DNA from: Paenisporosarcina indica
GTDB taxonomy: Bacteria; Bacillota; Bacilli; Bacillales_A; Planococcaceae
Length of the DNA stretch: 64,000 bases
NCBI RefSeq assembly: GCF_001939075.1
Contig: NZ_MPTA01000001.1
Coordinates: 620,001 to 684,000 of the forward strand
Reading direction: 5' to 3'
Shown: positions 52,522 through 62,210 of the stretch, piece by piece
How the letters are laid out: the number at the start of each line of letters is the position of its first letter
Numbering within the stretch: the first letter of the stretch is position 1
The notes under the pieces: generated by a model
Database searches by the model: none
The model's input: the letters and a program-made list of their open reading frames with translations, nothing else
Told to the model about the DNA's origin: nothing
Translations under genes and position numbers: made by a program

Positions 52522-52678
52522 TAACATGAGTTTTTCAAAGTTGTGTTCGCTATTATAAACGTGTTTCTGAATGAAAAACTCTAACGTGGGTCAGACTTAA
52601 CTGGCTTATACTACAATCCACTGAGTTGTACTAGCAGTGCATTTTATGCTTTTCTGGTGTATTTAAAGGAGAATAAAT

Positions 52679-53509
52679 ATGGTTCAAGCAATTGGAATAG
52701 ATGTTGGTGGCACATTAACAAAAATCGCTTATTTTACGAAAGATCAACAGTTAAAATTAATTCATTTTCCATCTGTGAATTTACAAGAAGTAAGTGATTG
52801 GATTGTTTCGATGAAAGAAGACGTCCAAATTGGATTAACGGGAGGACGTGCCGAACAATTAAAGATGTTCTTACGTTCTCATGAAAACCTACATTATTTG
52901 GTGGAGTTTGATGCGACGGTGGCAGGCGTTAACTATCAATTAAAAAAAGATGGTCATAACTTTTCAGATGCAATTATTACAAATATCGGAACTGGAACCT
53001 CGATTCATTTATTAAACGCAAATCAGCATAAACGAATTGCTGGAACAGGGATCGGTGGTGGTACTTTACTAGGGATGTCCACATTAATGACTGGAATTCA
53101 TCAGTTTGATGAAATCGTCCAACATTCTGCAAATGGTAGACGTAGTGAAGTTGATATGTTAGTTAGTGATATTTATTTTGGCAATAAAACACCGATTGAT
53201 GGAGGATTAACTGCCAGTAATTTTGGTGATGTCGGCCTGACTCCACACTTGGTACGCTCGAAAGAGGATATATTAGCGACGGTCCAGGGTTTAGTCGGCG
53301 AAGTGATTTCAACATTAAGTATTCAATGTGCAGTTGCCGAAAATGTTGAGCACATCGTATATATTGGTTCAACTTTAAGCGGAAATGAACCACTTCAGAA
53401 TGTTATTGGCAACTATACGTCACGTAAAAGTCGAACCCCTATATTTTTAAGTGATAATGGCTACAGTGGTGCTATTGGTGCCTTATTAAGTAAATATGAT
53501 GTGAATTAA
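52679..53509 (+). CDS. coaW: Type II pantothenate kinase
   Basis: A 276-residue ASKHA-fold kinase. The phosphate-binding loop is GIDVGGTLTK at the start, the second is NIGTGTSIHL, followed by GTGIGGGTLLG, all marks of the staphylococcal-type CoaW. It phosphorylates pantothenate, the first step of coenzyme A synthesis. AAAGGAG precedes the ATG. Single-gene unit. Confidence 0.92.
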   Translation: MVQAIGIDVGGTLTKIAYFTKDQQLKLIHFPSVNLQEVSDWIVSMKEDVQIGLTGGRAEQLKMFLRSHENLHYLVEFDATVAGVNYQLKKDGHNFSDAIITNIGTGTSIHLLNANQHKRIAGTGIGGGTLLGMSTLMTGIHQFDEIVQHSANGRRSEVDMLVSDIYFGNKTPIDGGLTASNFGDVGLTPHLVRSKEDILATVQGLVGEVISTLSIQCAVAENVEHIVYIGSTLSGNEPLQNVIGNYTSRKSRTPIFLSDNGYSGAIGALLSKYDVN

Positions 53510-53667
53510 TTTTTAGTAAAATCATGCAAGTTTGAAAAATACATAAATATTTCATTTGCATTTGGATGAAATCCGTGTTACATTTATGAAGGATTATTTT
53601 TGTTCGGATATGAGTAAGACTTGTAAGAGATTTATCTCCACGATTTGAGCAAGGATAGTAACACAAT

Positions 53668-53689
53668 GTGTACTTAGTACACGAGGAGG
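53668..53689 (+). promoter_or_regulatory. Hairpin next to the cold-shock gene Shine-Dalgarno
   Basis: GTGTAC-TTA-GTACAC is a perfect six-base stem whose 3' end abuts GAGGAGG. The gene has a leader of up to 190 bases, typical of cold-shock mRNAs that change structure with temperature. Confidence 0.5.
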
Positions 53690-53699
53690 ATATACACAC

Positions 53700-53900
53700 A
53701 TGGAACAAGGTAAAGTAAAATGGTTTAACTCAGAAAAAGGTTTTGGATTTATTGAACGCGACGGCGGAGACGATGTATTCGTACATTTCAGCGCTATCCA
53801 AAGCGAAGGTTTCAAATCTCTTGACGAAGGTCAAGAAGTAACATTTGAAATCGAACAAGGCCAACGTGGTCTTCAAGCTACTAACGTAAACAAAGCTTAA
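53700..53900 (+). CDS. Cold-shock protein (CspA family)
   Basis: A 66-residue OB-fold protein with RNP1 KGFGFIE and RNP2 VFVHF. It binds single-stranded RNA and DNA as an RNA chaperone. GAGGAGG stands nine bases before the ATG. It is 70 percent or so identical by eye to the second copy at 61165. A terminator follows. Confidence 0.96.
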   Translation: MEQGKVKWFNSEKGFGFIERDGGDDVFVHFSAIQSEGFKSLDEGQEVTFEIEQGQRGLQATNVNKA

Positions 53901-53916
53901 TTAAAAGCAAACTTTC

Positions 53917-53949
53917 AAAACAGGCTCTCATTATGAGAGTCTGTTTTTC
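53917..53949 (+). terminator. Terminator after the cold-shock gene
   Basis: AAAACAG-CTCTCA pairs with TGAGAG-CTGTTTT and is followed by T. Confidence 0.85.
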
Positions 53950-53955
53950 TGTGCA

Positions 53956-54001
53956 CAAAAAAGAGTGACCACATTTATCTTTTGTGGATCACCCTTTTTT
54001 G
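53956..54001. terminator. Terminator of the DUF1761 gene, bidirectional
   Basis: AAAAAAGAGTGA...CCACA pairs with TGTGG...TCACCCTTTTTT. It ends the minus-strand DUF1761 gene and could also back up the cold-shock terminator. Confidence 0.8.
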
Positions 54002-54016
54002 TGATTTTCGTAATTA

Positions 54017-54427
54017 TTAAGCAAACGCTGCAAGGATCATGCCCATTACGGTTAAGGCAACAATATGATATCCAGCACTGATTACAAATAGTGTCATTTT
54101 ACGTGCTTCAAAAAACGTTGGTGAGAGTTCGCGTGCTGCAGCAATACCAAACCCTGCTAAAAACCCAATTAAGGCTCCATTTCCAATCGATATTGAATCA
54201 AGCAATGAAATAAAATAGGACAAAACAAGTGCTGAAACAACTGCCGCAATCATCGTTAGTGCATAACCAGTATTTGCTGAACCCGTGTTTAATTCTTCTC
54301 TCGTTTTCTCTAGACTTTTCATCCAAATATTTGCGAACAGTAACGGGGAATACCACATTGCACCAATCAAGGTGTTAGCAATGACTGCCAGGATAATACC
54401 TAAAATATGAATATCGAATAAGTGCAT
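54017..54427 (-). CDS. DUF1761 membrane protein
   Basis: A 136-residue protein with four membrane segments. The N-terminal segment IILAVIANTLIGAMWYSPLLFANIW, especially GAMWYSP, is the DUF1761 signature. A GAGGAG site precedes the ATG. Function unknown. Confidence 0.82.
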   Translation of the reverse strand: MHLFDIHILGIILAVIANTLIGAMWYSPLLFANIWMKSLEKTREELNTGSANTGYALTMIAAVVSALVLSYFISLLDSISIGNGALIGFLAGFGIAAARELSPTFFEARKMTLFVISAGYHIVALTVMGMILAAFA

Positions 54428-54499
54428 AATTACATCTCCTCATTTTAAGTATTCTTACAATTTTATATTATCATTAGAATGGAGCATCACAACATACTG

Positions 54500-54683
54500 C
54501 GTGGTATTCTCTGGAAGAGTTAGTAAAGATGACTCCAAAAGAATTATTCGAAATAGGTTATCCTAACCCTTACGAAGACTTTAGCAAATATAGCAACTAC
54601 CTAAATCATTTTCCTAAATTCAGTGCAGGATAAGGGATTAGAAGGTATTCACGAAGAACTAGCCCCAAAATTAGCCAAACTTG
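54500..54683. other. Unrecognised degraded coding fragments
   Basis: Plus-strand reading gives MTPKELFEIGYPNPYEDFSK and then, after a stop and shift, GLEGIHEELAPKLAKLAKI. These look like pieces of one lost gene, but I do not recognise it. Confidence 0.35.
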
Positions 54684-54860
54684 CTAAAATTTCAGCAAAT
54701 AAACCTCTGCTTTTTCTTCTAATTCTTTCAGTACATGACCATGGAAAGTGTAAATCATTTCAACCGTATTCCCAAGTTTTTCTGCAATCACTTTCACGTA
54801 TAGCCCTCTATTAATAATATGGTAGCGTGAGTGTGTCTAAAACCATGGCAAGGGATGGCT
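54684..54860 (-). pseudogene. C-terminal remnant of a tyrosine recombinase (integrase)
   Basis: On the minus strand HTHATILLIEG continues after a one-base shift as LYVKVIAEKLGNTVEMIYTF and HGHVLKELEEKA to a stop. This is the last box of a phage/ICE-type integrase: the H-R-region HTHA, the -LGH--- helix and the tyrosine helix, here with the catalytic context degraded (MIYTFHGHV). Nothing of the N-terminal half is visible. Confidence 0.72.
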
Positions 54861-54995
54861 AGTTCCCCCAACCTGATAATAATCGGTCGAGTAGCATCGG
54901 TAACGGAGAATTTAAGAGTAGGTTCAGGGGTTATGTTACTCTCTCATTATTGATAATTATAATACAGTTATAGTTATTCGTGAAGTACATATAAG

Positions 54996-55903
54996 TCATA
55001 AGACACATTCGTTTTTTTCATTGTTATAAGGGTAACTCAGCTGAAATATACTGAATAAATTCACGAACTGCAGGTGAAGCGTGTTTCTTTTTTTTGATAT
55101 CAATCCTAAGTTCCAAGGAAAGCTTGGATTATCAATGGGAATCGCCTTGATTAAATCCTGATCGACTTTTTTTGCCATGGGTTTTGGGAAAATACCAATT
55201 CCTAAATTTTCGCCAATCATTCCACTAATAAATCCCCACTCAGAAACTTTGTAAGCAATTTCCGGACGAAAACCAGCTCGTAGGCATTCTTGAATAACGA
55301 GTTCATAAATATATTCTTGCTTAAATAGAATGAAGGTTTCATTTTGTAACTCTTTCATTTCAATTTTTTCCATCTGCGCTAATGGATGGGAATGATGAAC
55401 GAAGAGCGACAGTTCTTCATAAACAAAGGGAACAACATTAAACTCCTTGTCATCCACCGGTAGAATAACCACACCAAGATCTAATATTCCGTCTTTGACT
55501 TCCTGTGTAACCTTTTTTGAATCATCTTCAGAGATTTTTATTTTGATATCGGGGTACAGATTATTGAATCCTTTAATGATTTTTGGGAAAAATAAGAAAC
55601 CAATTATTGGCGGTATGCCTATTTTTATTTTCCTTTTTTTAAGTTCATTAAATCATATAGGTGGATCGATAAATCATTTAGCGATTCCATAATTATTTCC
55701 CCTTCCGCCAAAACGATTTCGCCTGCGTCCGTTAATTTAATTTTCTTTGCGGAACGGTCAATCAGTTCTACATTTAATTCTTCTTCCAAACTTTTGACTA
55801 CTTTACTTATTGTAGACTGTGATAAGCTGAGTGATTTTGAAGCTTTGGTAAAACTTTTGTATTTGGCTACTTCTATAAAGTAAGTAAGGTGACGTATGTC
55901 CAT
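54996..55903 (-). pseudogene. LysR-family regulator with two -1 frameshifts in poly(A) runs
   Basis: From the ATG at 55903, after TTGGAG, the first frame gives the LysR helix-turn-helix MDIRHLTYFIEVAKYKSF and SLSLSQSTISKVVKSLEEE, then stops after NLKKGK. The effector-binding domain continues in the -1 frame (KIKIGIPPIIGFLFFPKII onward) from a run of seven A at 55634-55640. A second -1 shift at eight A (55088-55095) would restore the proper end HASPAVREFIQYISAELPL at 55024. Regulator of the GntP-dehydrogenase genes is the likely role if functional. Confidence 0.8.
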
Positions 55904-56050
55904 GAATGTAATCTCCAATCTGTGAAATATATGTATAATTTGTATTCCTACCATTCATTTTATCCACACTAATTTGAGATGTATACTCAATGGGAATAAA
56001 AAACTAAATTAGGAGTGGTGAAAACAAAGAGTCTGTAATTACGGGGGCAA

Positions 56051-56100
56051 CATAAAATCGGTTTTGAAGGCTTAGGTGAAATGGATTACCTATGGCGATA
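56051..56100 (+). pseudogene. Short remnant resembling the start of the hydroxyacid dehydrogenase
   Basis: KIGFEGLGEMDYLW lines up with KKIGFVGLGTMGFPM at 58514-58560, and about three quarters of the bases match over 46 positions. The rest of the gene is not seen. The surrounding 55955-56440 is otherwise unreadable decayed sequence. Confidence 0.4.
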
Positions 56101-56502
56101 AATATACAAAAGTCATGTTTCCGGATATATGCTTATAATCTTAACCTAAGCATTTATAAAAATGACAACAACAAGTATTATCTGTTGTGATTCCATTAAA
56201 TGCGTAGCAGAAAATTCATGATTATGCTGTTATATCAAAAGTTCGCACAGCAACTCAAACAGACAGTGTAATTGTCGTTTTCTCTTAAAATGCTAGCTTG
56301 TGGGATATTTTGATCAATCTTTATTACAAAGCGACACTAGTTACCACCAGTTCTTACGCTTAAAAGTTTCTACTTTCGTCTGTAGGTCTGGCCATTTTTT
56401 TCTCCGAATTTAACTTCTGTAAACCCTATGATCTTGATACCGAGAACTAATTACATGAGGGCTTTGCAACTTCCTCTAATCTACATTAATGCCTCATATC
56501 CA

Positions 56503-56636
56503 AATATATTCAAAAAAACAATTACGCTTCACCTGCAGTTCGTGAATTTATCCAGTATATTTCAGCTAAATCACCTTTTTAATTATGAAAAAAAGGAATA
56601 CATATCATGAATTATATATACTTTACGACTTATGAA
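56503..56636 (+). repeat. Inverted partial copy of the LysR gene 3' end
   Basis: The plus strand here reads ASPAVREFIQYISAKSPF and stop, and aligns base by base with the minus strand of 55102-54972, including sequence beyond the stop codon. It is the tail of a LysR paralogue in opposite orientation. The gap from 56637 to 57059 has no supported gene. Confidence 0.75.
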
Positions 56637-57059
56637 AGCTGCGTTATAGTTGTTCCTGTCAAGTACACGTAGATATTATTTGCTTTAATATTTTAAGGAA
56701 AACGCATACATGGTATTACTAAACTTAGGGAAAAGAGGTGAACATTAATACATGACTAATATGTATCATCCTTTATTTTTTATGAATTTCTAGGATTTAG
56801 GTTTTGATACTTTAAAAACGGTTCAACTTTTTTCAAAACAATCAAAGTCTATTTCAAACCCACAAATGGTTTAATTTGGTTGCTATAACTATTGCGGATT
56901 GCGATTCATTTTGAACAACCAAAGGATGCATCCAAATTAGAAAATAAATAGCACCACAATAGGTTTTGAGATAGATTTTAGAAAAAGTATGAATAATTAA
57001 GGAAAATAGTTGCCTACTTTATATCCTTATCAACTAGAGAATAACGAGGTGTAATAAAA

Positions 57060-58379
57060 ATGGATATATTAGGTGTATTTGGGATATTGTTAGGAATATT
57101 AATAATAATTATCTTAATTACAAAAAAATTCAGTATCATAATTGCTGCACCCATAGCGACGATTGTCGTGTTGCTGTTTAACGATGTACCTATACTAGAA
57201 ACTGTATTTGGCAAAGAAAATTCTTATATGACTGCCCTTGCTGGGTTTATTGCATCAAATTTCGCTATATTCTTATTAGGTTCCATATTAGCGAAATACA
57301 TGGATAAAAGTGGGGCAACGATTTCAATTGCAAATAAAGTATTGTCGGTGGTAGGAACTAAGAACCCGTACAACGCATTAGTGGCATTATTTATTATTTC
57401 TGCCATCCTAACTTACGGTGGTATTAATGTATTCGTCATCATATTTGCATTAATTCCAATGGCTAAACCGATCTTCAAAGAACTTAATATTTCGTGGAAG
57501 TTAGTTGTCATTCCTGTGTTTGGTGGGACTTCAACGTTCACGATGACGATGTTGCCTGGTGCACCTTCCTTACACAATATTGTGCCTTCAACGGCTTTGG
57601 GAACCACATTAACTGCTGCGCCACTTATCGGAATCGTCACTTCTATCGCAGCAATTGTCTTCATACTCGTATTTATGAAATTCTCGTTGTCCAAAAGCTT
57701 GCGTAATAACGAGACATTTAAAGTGGATGAGAAGGTTGAAAGTAATGATGCGACAGTTGAACGCAAGCGCCCATCATTCATTATCAGTTTACTGCCGATC
57801 ATTGTGTTATTAGGCATAATCCTACTATTTAGTTCTGTGGGTAACATAATTATTGTCGCTTTAATTGTTGCTGTTGTATTGAGTGCGATCTTATTCCGTA
57901 AACAAATTGCTCAGCAAAAAGAGGTATTAAATCAAGGGGCTAACGAATCATTAGCATCAACGTTTACAACTGGTAGTACAATTGCATTTGGTAGCATTGC
58001 AACAAATGTTCCTGCGTTTAAGGGTGTATTCCAATTGATTCAATCAATTCCTGGGCCACCCGTACTCTCATTAATGATTGGTACAGGTCTTATAGGCGGC
58101 ATTACTGCTTCTGCAGTTGGAGCAATTGGCATAGCTGTTACGAATTTTGCCCCTATATATTTGGAAATGGGATTAGATCCGGAAACGATTCACCGTTCAA
58201 TCGCAATAGCATCTGGAGCTCTAGCAATTGTTCCTTACTCTGGATTCTTGATTATATTTAACAATTTAACGGGATTAACAATGAAAGACACTTTCAAAAA
58301 TGGATTTATCAGTATAAGTGTTACCAGCTGGGTAGCAATGGCCGTTATCGTTGTCATGACCCTCTTAGGTTTAGCTTAA
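57060..58379 (+). CDS. GntP-family gluconate/hydroxyacid permease
   Basis: A 439-residue membrane protein with about 12 segments. GntP family marks include VFGGTSTFTMTMLPGAPSLHN and TGLIGGITASAVGAIGIA. The family moves gluconate and related sugar acids with protons. GAGGTG precedes the ATG. The dehydrogenase follows 130 bases downstream and a LysR gene lies upstream, so an imported 3-hydroxy or aldonic acid is the probable substrate. Confidence 0.88.
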   Translation: MDILGVFGILLGILIIIILITKKFSIIIAAPIATIVVLLFNDVPILETVFGKENSYMTALAGFIASNFAIFLLGSILAKYMDKSGATISIANKVLSVVGTKNPYNALVALFIISAILTYGGINVFVIIFALIPMAKPIFKELNISWKLVVIPVFGGTSTFTMTMLPGAPSLHNIVPSTALGTTLTAAPLIGIVTSIAAIVFILVFMKFSLSKSLRNNETFKVDEKVESNDATVERKRPSFIISLLPIIVLLGIILLFSSVGNIIIVALIVAVVLSAILFRKQIAQQKEVLNQGANESLASTFTTGSTIAFGSIATNVPAFKGVFQLIQSIPGPPVLSLMIGTGLIGGITASAVGAIGIAVTNFAPIYLEMGLDPETIHRSIAIASGALAIVPYSGFLIIFNNLTGLTMKDTFKNGFISISVTSWVAMAVIVVMTLLGLA

Positions 58380-58510
58380 CCATGTACCTATAGCAAGTTT
58401 TCATACTTGTTATGAATTATTCAACTATAACGTAACATTCAAAACTTTATACAAACACTTATTATGATATCGATGATAAAAAATATATAGTACAATAGGA
58501 GGAAATAAAC

Positions 58511-59338
58511 ATGAGTAAAAAAATTGGATTTGTAGGATTAGGAACGATGGGCTTCCCGATGGCAGTTAATTTAAAGAAAGCTGGTTTTGAGGTAATCGGT
58601 TATGATGCTTACAAAGGCGTTTATGAGAAGGCAGAAGCTGCAGGCATAACAATGGTAGAAACTTTAAAAGAAGTGGCGGAACAAGCTGACGAAGCAATTA
58701 TTTCCATGGTTCGTGACTATGCCCAAAATGTTGACCTTATTTTTGGTGAGGGCGGTCTATTATCTGTACAACCAAAAGATAAAACAATTATTGTTATGAG
58801 TACACTTGACCCTGATACTATGAATGAATTAGGCAAAAAAGTCGAAGAAGATAGTGATTTGAGATTAATTAGCGCAGCGGTGAGCGGTGGTGCTTCAGGT
58901 GCGCAAGCTGGCACATTATCGATTATGACATCAGGTTTAGAAGACATCGTGAAATCTTTCCAACCATACTTTGACGCAATTGGATCCAATACATTCTACT
59001 ACGGCGAAGAACCAGGGAACAGCCAAGTAGCAAAATTAGTTAATAATATGATTTTAGGTATTAACATGAATGCTTTAGCTGAAGGACTTAAATTAGGAAA
59101 TCACTATAACTTACCTCAAGAAGAGATCTTAAACTTATTACAAGTAAGTACAGGAGATAGTTGGGTAGTTAGAAATTGGAGCGATATTTCTGATTGGACA
59201 GCAGATACTGCTTTAGCGGTTTTACTAAAAGACTTAATCGCGACTTATAACGAAGGTATTAAACATAATATTTCTATGCCATTTAATGCCTTATCATCTA
59301 CACAATTATTTAACTCTATGGGAAAAGAGAAAAAATAA
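58511..59338 (+). CDS. NAD(P)-dependent beta-hydroxyacid dehydrogenase
   Basis: A 275-residue protein of the 3-hydroxyisobutyrate/tartronate-semialdehyde reductase family. The dinucleotide loop is IGFVGLGTMGFPMA, the substrate loop is AAVSGGASGAQAGTL and the catalytic lysine helix is AKLVNNMI. TAGGAGG precedes the ATG. With the GntP permease it suggests oxidation of an imported acid such as L-threonate; the kinase and aldolase that usually accompany such dehydrogenases are missing here. Confidence 0.88.
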   Translation: MSKKIGFVGLGTMGFPMAVNLKKAGFEVIGYDAYKGVYEKAEAAGITMVETLKEVAEQADEAIISMVRDYAQNVDLIFGEGGLLSVQPKDKTIIVMSTLDPDTMNELGKKVEEDSDLRLISAAVSGGASGAQAGTLSIMTSGLEDIVKSFQPYFDAIGSNTFYYGEEPGNSQVAKLVNNMILGINMNALAEGLKLGNHYNLPQEEILNLLQVSTGDSWVVRNWSDISDWTADTALAVLLKDLIATYNEGIKHNISMPFNALSSTQLFNSMGKEKK

Positions 59339-59364
59339 TCGAATTTATTTACCACTTAATTGGT

Positions 59365-59408
59365 AAATGGCAACATGAGCATGGGAAGATGCTCGCGTTG
59401 CCATTTTT
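59365..59408 (+). terminator. Terminator after the dehydrogenase
   Basis: AAATGGCAAC and GTTGCCATTT, with an inner GAGCAT/ATGCTC stem, run into TTTT. A smaller hairpin TTACCA/TGGTAA lies just before it. Confidence 0.9.
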
Positions 59409-59593
59409 TATTGTTTGTAAGAGGAGAGTAAATCATATTTCACTCTTAGTTGGTTCGGAAAGTGAGCGCTGGATGTACTTACATTTCTTGTATTTTCCTC
59501 TGCGGCTTGAAAATTCTTCACATGTAATTTCCCACTCATTTTCTCTCTCATAACTGCCCGTTTCATTTCATGTTAACACGTTTTTACCCATGC

Positions 59594-59650
59594 AAAAACA
59601 CCTCCGATGTAGGTACTTATTACAAGTGTACCTTTTCGAAGGTGTTTTAT
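59594..59650. terminator. Hairpin between the converging dehydrogenase and ypeP genes
   Basis: AAAACACCT and AAGGTGTTTT enclose a second stem AGGTAC/GTACCTT. AT-rich flanks allow either strand; it probably ends ypdP-ypeP. Confidence 0.65.
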
Positions 59651-59691
59651 ATTGTCTTACTAATTTAAGTTCGTCCATGTCATACATAGGC

Positions 59692-60087
59692 TCATTCGAG
59701 TTTATTTTGTTGGAGTGCTCTCCGTGCTAATTGATCTGCAGCAAGATTCTTACTATCGGGAATCCATTTAATGAAGAAGAACTCAAAAGAGTCAGCAATC
59801 TCAAATGCTTTGTCCAACAACTCTTTATAAACAATATTCTTTGCATACTTTTTTTCAACTGCTGCCACGACTATTTGAGAATCAGATCTGACTGAAACAA
59901 TCCCGTTTGATAGCTTTTGAGCTTCCTCAAGTCCACGGATTAGGGCTAAAAACTCCGTTGTGTGATTATCATATATTCCGACATACTCGGAAATTTGAAG
60001 ATGATGACCTTCTCCTTTTATAAAAATGCCGATTCCGCTAGGACCGGGATTTCCAGCACTTGCTCCATCAATGTAAACTTCAAGCAT
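59692..60087 (-). CDS. ypeP: RNase HI-family protein YpeP
   Basis: A 131-residue RNase H fold with all four catalytic acids: D7 in YIDGASAGNPG, E45 in TTEFLAL, D69 in VRSDSQIV and D118 in NLAADQLA. It has the DEDD-type site of RNase HI enzymes that cut RNA in RNA:DNA hybrids. It follows ypdP by 12 bases. The order ypdP, ypeP, ypeQ with cspD nearby matches B. subtilis. Confidence 0.9.
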   Translation of the reverse strand: MLEVYIDGASAGNPGPSGIGIFIKGEGHHLQISEYVGIYDNHTTEFLALIRGLEEAQKLSNGIVSVRSDSQIVVAAVEKKYAKNIVYKELLDKAFEIADSFEFFFIKWIPDSKNLAADQLARRALQQNKLE

Positions 60088-60099
60088 TTGTCCAACTCC

Positions 60100-60779
60100 T
60101 CACTTTTCGTCAAGTGGTGTAATGCGTTTTGCCATATAACCAAATGGTGTGCCGATAATTGATACAACAAGGAATTTCAAAATATAAGTTGAAATGAATA
60201 TACTGAGCCAAATGTCAGTTGATAATTCACCTAAAAAAGCAATTGAAGTAAAAATAAGTGTATCTAATAATTGACTTAGCATGGTCGAACCGTTGTTACG
60301 AATCCAAAATGCACCATCAGAAGGAAATAGTTTGCGTAAGAAACTAAAAATAATTACATCGGTATATTGACTAATGATATATGCAATTATACTTCCTAGT
60401 GCGATTCGAGGAATTAACCCGAAAATAGTTTCTAATGAGCTTTGGGTAAAGTCATCAGGCGATGGTTGAAACTGGAGAACAACTTGCATAATGAGCGTCA
60501 TCATAAGTAGGGACATAAAACCTAACCATACAGCTTTTTTCGCTTCTTTCTGCCCATACTTTTCATTATCGGTAACCAAGAAAATACTGCCATATATAGC
60601 ATTACCCAAAGTTGCAGTTAACCCAAGAATTTCAATGAGCTTGGTTACTTGAATATTGGCGGAACAGTTGCGAATCCTACCCAAACAAATAATCCTGATC
60701 TACCGAAAAATTTATACATGATTAATACGAATATCATATTTAAAACAGCGAAACCTAATCCTAATACTTCATTAAACAT
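60100..60779 (-). pseudogene. ypdP: Queuosine-precursor transporter YpdP (VUT family), frameshifted
   Basis: A good GGAGG site and ATG at 60779 open a frame with two membrane segments (MFNEVLGLGFAVLNMIF and on) that stops soon after GFATV. The -1 frame then gives the rest of a VUT/YhhQ protein: ANIQVTKLIEILGLTATLGN, YGSIFLVTD and PRIALGSIIAYIISQYTDV. One base is missing near 60658-60663. The usual two residues between VTD and NEKYG are also absent. These proteins import queuosine precursors. Confidence 0.82.
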
Positions 60780-60926
60780 ACGAATCCTCCAATTTTATTT
60801 CTACGGAGTTTACTGATTACTTATAACAATCGGATGATTTTCAACCTAATTATTATAAAGTGAGTTGCAAGCAAATGCAATACCGAGGTAAACTTAATGA
60901 ATGGCTATAATGAAAGGATGAAGTAA

Positions 60927-61115
60927 TTGAATAAGCTTATTGTAATTAGGGAAATTGATGAAATGCTTGAAACCTATTGCGACGGTTGCTTCATTAAAAG
61001 AGAGCTCAAGACAAATGGAGGAAAAGCGGTGGCACATCGTTTTTGCATTGATCATTGTACCGTAGGAGAACAGTTGAGATTTTTGGGTATTGAACTAAAT
61101 AAAGTGAAAAATTAA
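60927..61115 (+). CDS. ypeQ: YpeQ-like zinc-finger protein
   Basis: Sixty-two residues with two CxxC/CxxxC-type pairs, YCDGCFIKREL and RFCIDHCTVGEQLRFLG, typical of the small YpeQ zinc-finger family. The start is TTG behind GAAAGGATG. It is divergent from ypdP. Function unknown. Confidence 0.82.
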   Translation: MNKLIVIREIDEMLETYCDGCFIKRELKTNGGKAVAHRFCIDHCTVGEQLRFLGIELNKVKN

Positions 61116-61130
61116 TTATATAGAACATAC

Positions 61131-61156
61131 AAAACCCACCAAAGTATATTGGTGGG
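61131..61156. terminator. Bidirectional terminator between ypeQ and cspD
   Basis: ACCCACCA and TGGTGGGT. T-rich sequence follows on the minus strand and weaker on the plus strand. Confidence 0.8.
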
Positions 61157-61164
61157 TAATCTAA

Positions 61165-61368
61165 TTATGCCATTAGTTCAACACTTGCAGCTTGAGGACC
61201 TCTATTGCCTTCTATTATTTCGAAAGACACTTCTTGACCTTCATCTAATGTTCGGAATCCGTCTCCTTGGATACCCGTAAAATGGACGAACACATCTTCA
61301 CCATCATTGTATTCGATAAAACCGTATCCTTTTTCATTGTTGAACCATTTTACTTTGCCTTGGTGCAT
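61165..61368 (-). CDS. cspD: Cold-shock protein CspD-like
   Basis: A 67-residue OB-fold protein with RNP1 KGYGFIE and RNP2 VFVHF. It sits beside ypeQ as cspD does in B. subtilis. GGAGGA precedes the ATG. The paralogue at 53700 shares most positions; the C-terminal tail SVELMA differs. Confidence 0.94.
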   Translation of the reverse strand: MHQGKVKWFNNEKGYGFIEYNDGEDVFVHFTGIQGDGFRTLDEGQEVSFEIIEGNRGPQAASVELMA

Positions 61369-61574
61369 TATGGTTCCTCCTCACAAAATTTGAGTGAAAT
61401 GTCAGTTTCTTGGTTCCGAAAGCGCAAAATATTCAGTCAATAGATGGATATACTATACATGAAATGTCGAAACTAGTCAATTTAATATAGACTGGTTTGT
61501 TGCGAACAGGCAGTCGTTTATGCAATGATACAATAAGTTAGTCTTAATCTGTGCGACTAGGAAGGAAGAACATT

Positions 61575-62210
61575 TTGAACGTCATTGAGCATTGTGAGCA
61601 TTTAGTAAAAGATATATATAATCAATTTGATGCAAGTCATGATTTTCAACATATTGAACGTGTAAGAAAGAATGCACAAATCATTAGTTCGCAAGAAGGT
61701 GATGTACGACACGATATCATTGAACTTGCTGTTCTTCTTCACGACGTGAGTGATGTGAAGTATAACGGTTCAGAAGGTAAGATAAAAGAAATTGCAATAC
61801 TTAGTCAACTGGACTTGTCTTCAGCTGATCGAGATTGGATTGTTGCGATTATCGAAGCAGTATCTTTTAGTGGTGGAAATGAAAAGGTAGCCGCAACAAT
61901 AGAAGCGAAAATTGTACGGGATGCTGATCGACTAGATGCAATTGGTGCAATTGGAATTGCTCGTACCTTTGCATATGGCGGAGCAAAAGGAAGAAAACTC
62001 TACGATTGGTCTGAACTAGCGAGACGTGATATGTCTGAAGAAGATTACCGAACCAAAAAAACAGCGTCAGTTACACATTTTTATGAAAAATTACTTCTTC
62101 TAAAAGATTTAATGGTTACTGATACAGGAAAGAAATTAGCCTTACAACGACATGAATTTATGCTGAGCTTTATGGAACAGCTAAAAATAGAAACGAGTGA
62201 AGAATTATGA
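61575..62210 (+). CDS. ypgQ: HD-domain nucleotide pyrophosphohydrolase YpgQ
   Basis: A 211-residue HD-superfamily phosphohydrolase. The metal ligands are in ASHDFQHIERV, LLHDVSDVK and DADRLDAIGAIG. YpgQ-type enzymes cleave dNTPs to dNMP and pyrophosphate with manganese or nickel. I place the start at the TTG at 61575 behind GGAAGGAAG, which matches family length; a GTG at 61551 is possible. Its stop overlaps the next gene in ATGA. Confidence 0.88.
   Translation: MNVIEHCEHLVKDIYNQFDASHDFQHIERVRKNAQIISSQEGDVRHDIIELAVLLHDVSDVKYNGSEGKIKEIAILSQLDLSSADRDWIVAIIEAVSFSGGNEKVAATIEAKIVRDADRLDAIGAIGIARTFAYGGAKGRKLYDWSELARRDMSEEDYRTKKTASVTHFYEKLLLLKDLMVTDTGKKLALQRHEFMLSFMEQLKIETSEEL

Noticed and set aside
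56428-56610. A 60-codon plus-strand ORF in the decayed island
   Set aside because: It reads the inverted LysR copy in the wrong frame; the frame with similarity is the adjacent one.
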